Shown one piece after another: positions 61,120-64,000 of a DNA stretch of 64,000 bases (its first letter is position 1; each line of letters starts with the position of its first letter). The position numbers and the translations under genes are program-made. Where the stretch lies: the NCBI RefSeq assembly GCF_018390555.1, contig NZ_JAHBGB010000031.1:124001-188000 (forward strand), given 5' to 3'. The stretch is from Ancylobacter oerskovii. Its GTDB lineage: Bacteria; Pseudomonadota; Alphaproteobacteria; Rhizobiales; Xanthobacteraceae. The notes below the pieces were generated by a model. It worked only from the letters and a program-made list of their open reading frames with translations, was not told where the DNA came from and did not search any database.

Positions 61120-62238
61120 ATGCCTGCGTTTCCCGCCTCCGCGCGCCCCGCGCGCAGATCCGTCCTCCCGCCGCTGACGCGCAGCGCCCTTGCCGGCGCC
61201 GCCCTTCTCGCCGTCGCCGCCGCCTCGCTCTCCCCCGCCGCGGCGCAGGAGAAGTGGTTCCCGATGAAGATCTACGACAGCTCCTCGGGCAAGCCGGTGG
61301 CGGCGGAATACACCCCGCTCCCCAAGGCCGAGAAGCCCTACAATATCTGCGTGCTGTTCCCGCACATGAAGGACAGCTTCTGGGTCGCGGTGGCCTATGG
61401 CGTGGTCAAGCAGGCCGAGGCCTCCAACGTCAACATGACCCTCTACGAGGCCGGCGGTTACGAGAACCTGCCCAAGCAACTCTCGCAGTTCGACGACTGC
61501 ATGGCGGCCAAGGCCGACGCCATCATCGTCGGCGCCATTTCCGGCGCTGGCCTGATGAAGAAGTTCGAGGAGGCCAAGGCCAAGGGCATCCCGGTGGTCG
61601 GCGTCACCAATCCGCTGCCGCCCAACGCGCTGCCGGCCGCCAACTATGTCGACTTCACCGCCATGGGCGAAGTCACCGGCGAGGGCCTGCTCGCCCAGTC
61701 GAAGCCCGACGAGGAGCTCAACATCGTCACCTTCCCCGGCCCGGCGGGCTCGGGCTGGGCGGAAGCCTTCAATGACGGCTTCAAGAAGGCGGTGTCGAAG
61801 AACCCCAAGGCCAAGATCCTCGGCGAGAAATTCGGCGATTCCGGCGTCGCGGTGCAGCTGCAACTGATCCAGGACGCGCTACAGGCCTATCCGAACATGA
61901 ACGTAATCTGGGGCAGCGCGCCCACCGCCGAGGCCGCCATCGGCGCCGTCGCCGAGGCCGGCCGCTCCGACATCAAGGTGATCTCCTCCTATGAAAACCA
62001 GGCGATGCTCGACGCGCTGAACCGCGGCGACATCCTCGCCTTCGCCACCCAGTACCCGGTCGGCGAGGGCGCCATCGCCATCGACCAGGCGATCCGGCTG
62101 ATCGAGAAGAAGCCGGTGACCGCCCTCGTCCAGCCCATCGCGGCGGTGATCGACAAGACCACCGTGCCGAAGCTGCAGATGGATCTCGTGCTCGCCCCGG
62201 CGAGCTGGAGCCCGGTCTACTCCGTCAAGGCGAAGTAG
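61120..62238 (+). CDS. TorT-like periplasmic sugar-binding-fold protein (ABC transporter component)
   Basis: A 372-residue exported protein with a long signal peptide (residues 1-43, LAGAALLAVAAASLSPAAAQ). The mature part has the RbsB-like two-domain fold but best resembles TorT: KWFPMKIYDSSSGKPVAAEYTPL, ICVLFPHMKDSFWVAVAYGVVKQAE, then DAIIVGAISGAGLMKKFEEAKAKGIPVVGVTN. TorT detects trimethylamine oxide for the TorS kinase, but here an ABC ATPase of the sugar class follows, so a transport role is more likely. The ligand may be the substrate of HyuAB, since it starts 105 bases after hyuB. AGAGGAAAG precedes its ATG. Confidence 0.85.
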   Translation: MPAFPASARPARRSVLPPLTRSALAGAALLAVAAASLSPAAAQEKWFPMKIYDSSSGKPVAAEYTPLPKAEKPYNICVLFPHMKDSFWVAVAYGVVKQAEASNVNMTLYEAGGYENLPKQLSQFDDCMAAKADAIIVGAISGAGLMKKFEEAKAKGIPVVGVTNPLPPNALPAANYVDFTAMGEVTGEGLLAQSKPDEELNIVTFPGPAGSGWAEAFNDGFKKAVSKNPKAKILGEKFGDSGVAVQLQLIQDALQAYPNMNVIWGSAPTAEAAIGAVAEAGRSDIKVISSYENQAMLDALNRGDILAFATQYPVGEGAIAIDQAIRLIEKKPVTALVQPIAAVIDKTTVPKLQMDLVLAPASWSPVYSVKAK

Positions 62239-62371
62239 GACCCCCACGGGCACCGCGTCGAGGATCCGTGCGCCCTCCCACGCACGGATCCTCGCGTGGC
62301 CCGGGAACGGCATCGGCCCGCCATGGGCGGCGGTCATTCGGTGGCCATCGCCTTTCTTGCCCTCTCCCCAC

Positions 62372-62394
62372 CCCTCTCCCCGACGGGGAGAGGG
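62372..62394. repeat. Dispersed CCCTCTCCCC hairpin element, copy 2 (inverted)
   Basis: CCCTCTCCCC-GAC-GGGGAGAGGG, the reverse complement of copy 1 at 38769-38791, in a gap between genes of one operon. Flanking bases also match in part when inverted (GTGGGGAGAGG against TTGGGGTAAGG). Confidence 0.7.
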
Positions 62395-62486
62395 AGAAGG
62401 GGCCGCTCTGGAGCAAAGCCGCGCCCGGCACGCGGGACGATGAAGGTGGCATGCCCCCTGCAACGAAGGAGGCCAAAGGAGACCAT

Positions 62487-64000
62487 ATGGACACCAGCAC
62501 CGAGCTGGCGCGGCAGGCGCCCACCGCCGCCCCCCTGCTGGAACTGACCGGCATATCCAAGCGCTTCACCGGCGTGCGCGCCCTCGATCACGTCGACCTC
62601 GACGTGCGGGCGGGCGAATTGCATGTGCTGTTCGGCGAGAACGGCGCCGGCAAGTCGACGCTGATCAACGTCATCTCCGGCACCTTCCCGCCGGACGAGG
62701 GCACGTTCCGCTTCGATGGCGAGGAGATCCGCCACCTCTCGCCGCAGCGGGCGCGCGCCATCGGCATCAGTCCGGTGTTCCAGGAATTCTCGCTGGTGCC
62801 GAGCCTCACCGTGGAGGAAAACCTGTTCCTCGGGCGCGAGGTCTCCACCGGCGGCGTGCTGCGCGCCGGCGCGATGCGCAGGAAGGCCCGCGCGCTGATC
62901 GACGAGCTCGGCTTCGACCTCGATCCCGGCCGGCGGGTCGACGACCTCTCGCGCGCCCACCAGCAGATGGCGGAAATCGCCAAGGCCCTGCTCGGCAAGG
63001 TGCGCCTGCTCATCCTCGACGAGCCGACCGCCTCGCTCACCGAGCGCGAGACCGGCCGACTGTTCGAACTGATCGCCAAATTGAAGGCACAGGGCGTCGG
63101 CCTGATCTATGTCTCGCATCGCATGCGCGAGATCCGCGCGCTGGCCGACCGGGTGACGGTGCTGCGCGACGGCCGCCACATCCGCACCCTCGACGCCGCA
63201 CGCGTCACCGATGGCGAGTTGGTCGAGCTGATGACCGGCCGCCGCATCGACGTGCTGTTCCCCGCCATCCCGCACGCCCCCGCCGAGGTGGCCGTCGATG
63301 TCGAGGACCTCACCCTCGCCGACGGTTCGGTGCGGGAGGTGAATTTCCATGCCCGCGCCGGCGAGATCACCGGCATTGCCGGGCTGGTCGGCTGCGGCAA
63401 GTCGGAGCTGGTCCGGGCGATCTACGGGCTGGAGCCGGTCGCCGCCGGCACGGTCCGCATCGACGGCACGCCCTATGACGCGCCGGCCCCGCGCGCCAGC
63501 CTGAAGCGCGGCATCGCCTATTTCCCCGCCAACCGGGTGGCGGAAGGCCTCGCCCTCTCCCGCCCCATCCGCGAGAACGCCTCGCTCACCGCGCTCGACC
63601 TGCCCGGCTTCGCCCGCTTCGGCCTGCTCAGGCAAGGCAGCGAGCGCGGCCTCGTCGCCGCCGCCATGGAGCGGCTCAAGCTGCGCCCGCCCGATATCGA
63701 GCGGCCGGCCGGCGCGCTCTCCGGCGGCAACCGCCAGAAGGTGATGCTCGGCCGGGCGCTGACCCGCGACCTCAAGGTCTTCCTGTTCGACGAACCGAGC
63801 GTCGGCATCGATGTCGGCGCCAAGCTCGAGGTCTACGAGTTCATGAAACAATTGGTGGAGGCGGGCGCGGCGGTGATCGTCGTCTCCTCGGAACTGCCGG
63901 AGGTGCTGGCGCTCTCCAACCGCCTCTATGTCATGCATCACGGCCGCATCGCCGCCGAGCTCGCCGGCAGCGAGAAGACCGAGCAGAACGTGCTCGCCTC
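62487..64000 (+). CDS. Sugar-type (CUT2) ABC transporter ATP-binding protein, C-terminus beyond window
   Basis: The frame is open from the ATG at 62487 (with AAAGGAG 6 bases upstream) to the window edge, 504 codons. It has two ATPase cassettes as in RbsA/XylG. The first: Walker A LFGENGAGKST, a variant signature DDLSRAHQQMAEIAKAL, Walker B LLILDEPTASL, SHRMREIR. The second: Walker A GLVGCGKSEL, signature LSGGNRQKVMLGRAL, Walker B VFLFDEPSVGIDVG. Degenerate second-site residues are normal in this family. It should pair with the TorT-like binding protein and a permease encoded further on. RbsA has about 500 residues, so only the last few are missing. Confidence 0.92.
   Translation, partial: MDTSTELARQAPTAAPLLELTGISKRFTGVRALDHVDLDVRAGELHVLFGENGAGKSTLINVISGTFPPDEGTFRFDGEEIRHLSPQRARAIGISPVFQEFSLVPSLTVEENLFLGREVSTGGVLRAGAMRRKARALIDELGFDLDPGRRVDDLSRAHQQMAEIAKALLGKVRLLILDEPTASLTERETGRLFELIAKLKAQGVGLIYVSHRMREIRALADRVTVLRDGRHIRTLDAARVTDGELVELMTGRRIDVLFPAIPHAPAEVAVDVEDLTLADGSVREVNFHARAGEITGIAGLVGCGKSELVRAIYGLEPVAAGTVRIDGTPYDAPAPRASLKRGIAYFPANRVAEGLALSRPIRENASLTALDLPGFARFGLLRQGSERGLVAAAMERLKLRPPDIERPAGALSGGNRQKVMLGRALTRDLKVFLFDEPSVGIDVGAKLEVYEFMKQLVEAGAAVIVVSSELPEVLALSNRLYVMHHGRIAAELAGSEKTEQNVLA

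Overview
The window is a high-GC chromosomal segment of an alphaproteobacterium, most likely of the order Hyphomicrobiales (Rhizobiales). I infer this from the protein families (a DUF2218-fused siderophore-interacting protein, the AMP nucleosidase/SerA/Tex housekeeping set, the short form of 6-phosphogluconate dehydrogenase) and from regulatory DNA: two boxes of the rhizobial Mur (Mn-responsive Fur family) type in front of a sitABCD operon, and a CCCTCTCCCC hairpin element of a kind common in these genomes. A Xanthobacteraceae-like host (Ancylobacter/Starkeya) is my guess, not a demonstrated fact. I found no tRNA, rRNA, CRISPR array, transposase or prophage gene.

Layout. 0-8 kb: the start of an acyl-CoA-dehydrogenase-like flavoprotein, a GT29-like protein of unknown role with a DUF1127 protein, a glutamine amidotransferase, an OmpR-type two-component system and the membrane PQQ glucose dehydrogenase (gcd). 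7-14 kb: a siderophore island (PchR-like AraC regulator, TonB-dependent receptor, FepB-like binding protein, siderophore-interacting ferric reductase, LuxR regulator) that lacks the ABC permease and ATPase. 14-24 kb: metal homeostasis and detoxification (RcnA-like Ni/Co exporter with a recognisable promoter/operator, TetR plus two glutathione transferases, a CYTH-CHAD protein, the sitABCD Mn importer). 24-27.4 kb: gnd-zwf-HAD hydrolase, the oxidative pentose phosphate block.

27.4-32.4 kb: a tightly overlapped operon of a family III CoA-transferase, an HMG-CoA lyase homologue and a NitT/TauT-type ABC importer, which I read as import, CoA activation and cleavage of a branched dicarboxylate such as 3-hydroxy-3-methylglutarate or citramalate. 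32.5-35 kb: an accessory patch with an unknown secreted protein, an AraC regulator, a striking 98-residue secreted protein made of two near-identical four-cysteine repeats, and the remnant of an Lrp/AsnC gene. 35-43.7 kb: Hsp70-like protein, Tex, SerA, AMP nucleosidase, and a divergent HxlR/MFS pair with two matching operators.

43.7-64 kb: a nitrogen-scavenging region. It holds a polar amino acid ABC importer, an LLM flavin monooxygenase, a four-gene operon (biotin carrier, biotin carboxylase, PxpB, PxpC) that reproduces the urea carboxylase domain set as separate proteins, a divergent LysR gene with pxpA, then AraC, a class III aminotransferase, an ATP-type hydantoinase/oxoprolinase pair (hyuA, hyuB), a TorT-like binding protein and the first part of a CUT2-type ABC ATPase that runs off the window. 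Two unrelated 5-oxoproline/cyclic amide ring-opening systems therefore sit within about 12 kb, joined to transport and transamination, suggesting catabolism of pyroglutamate, hydantoins or related lactams.
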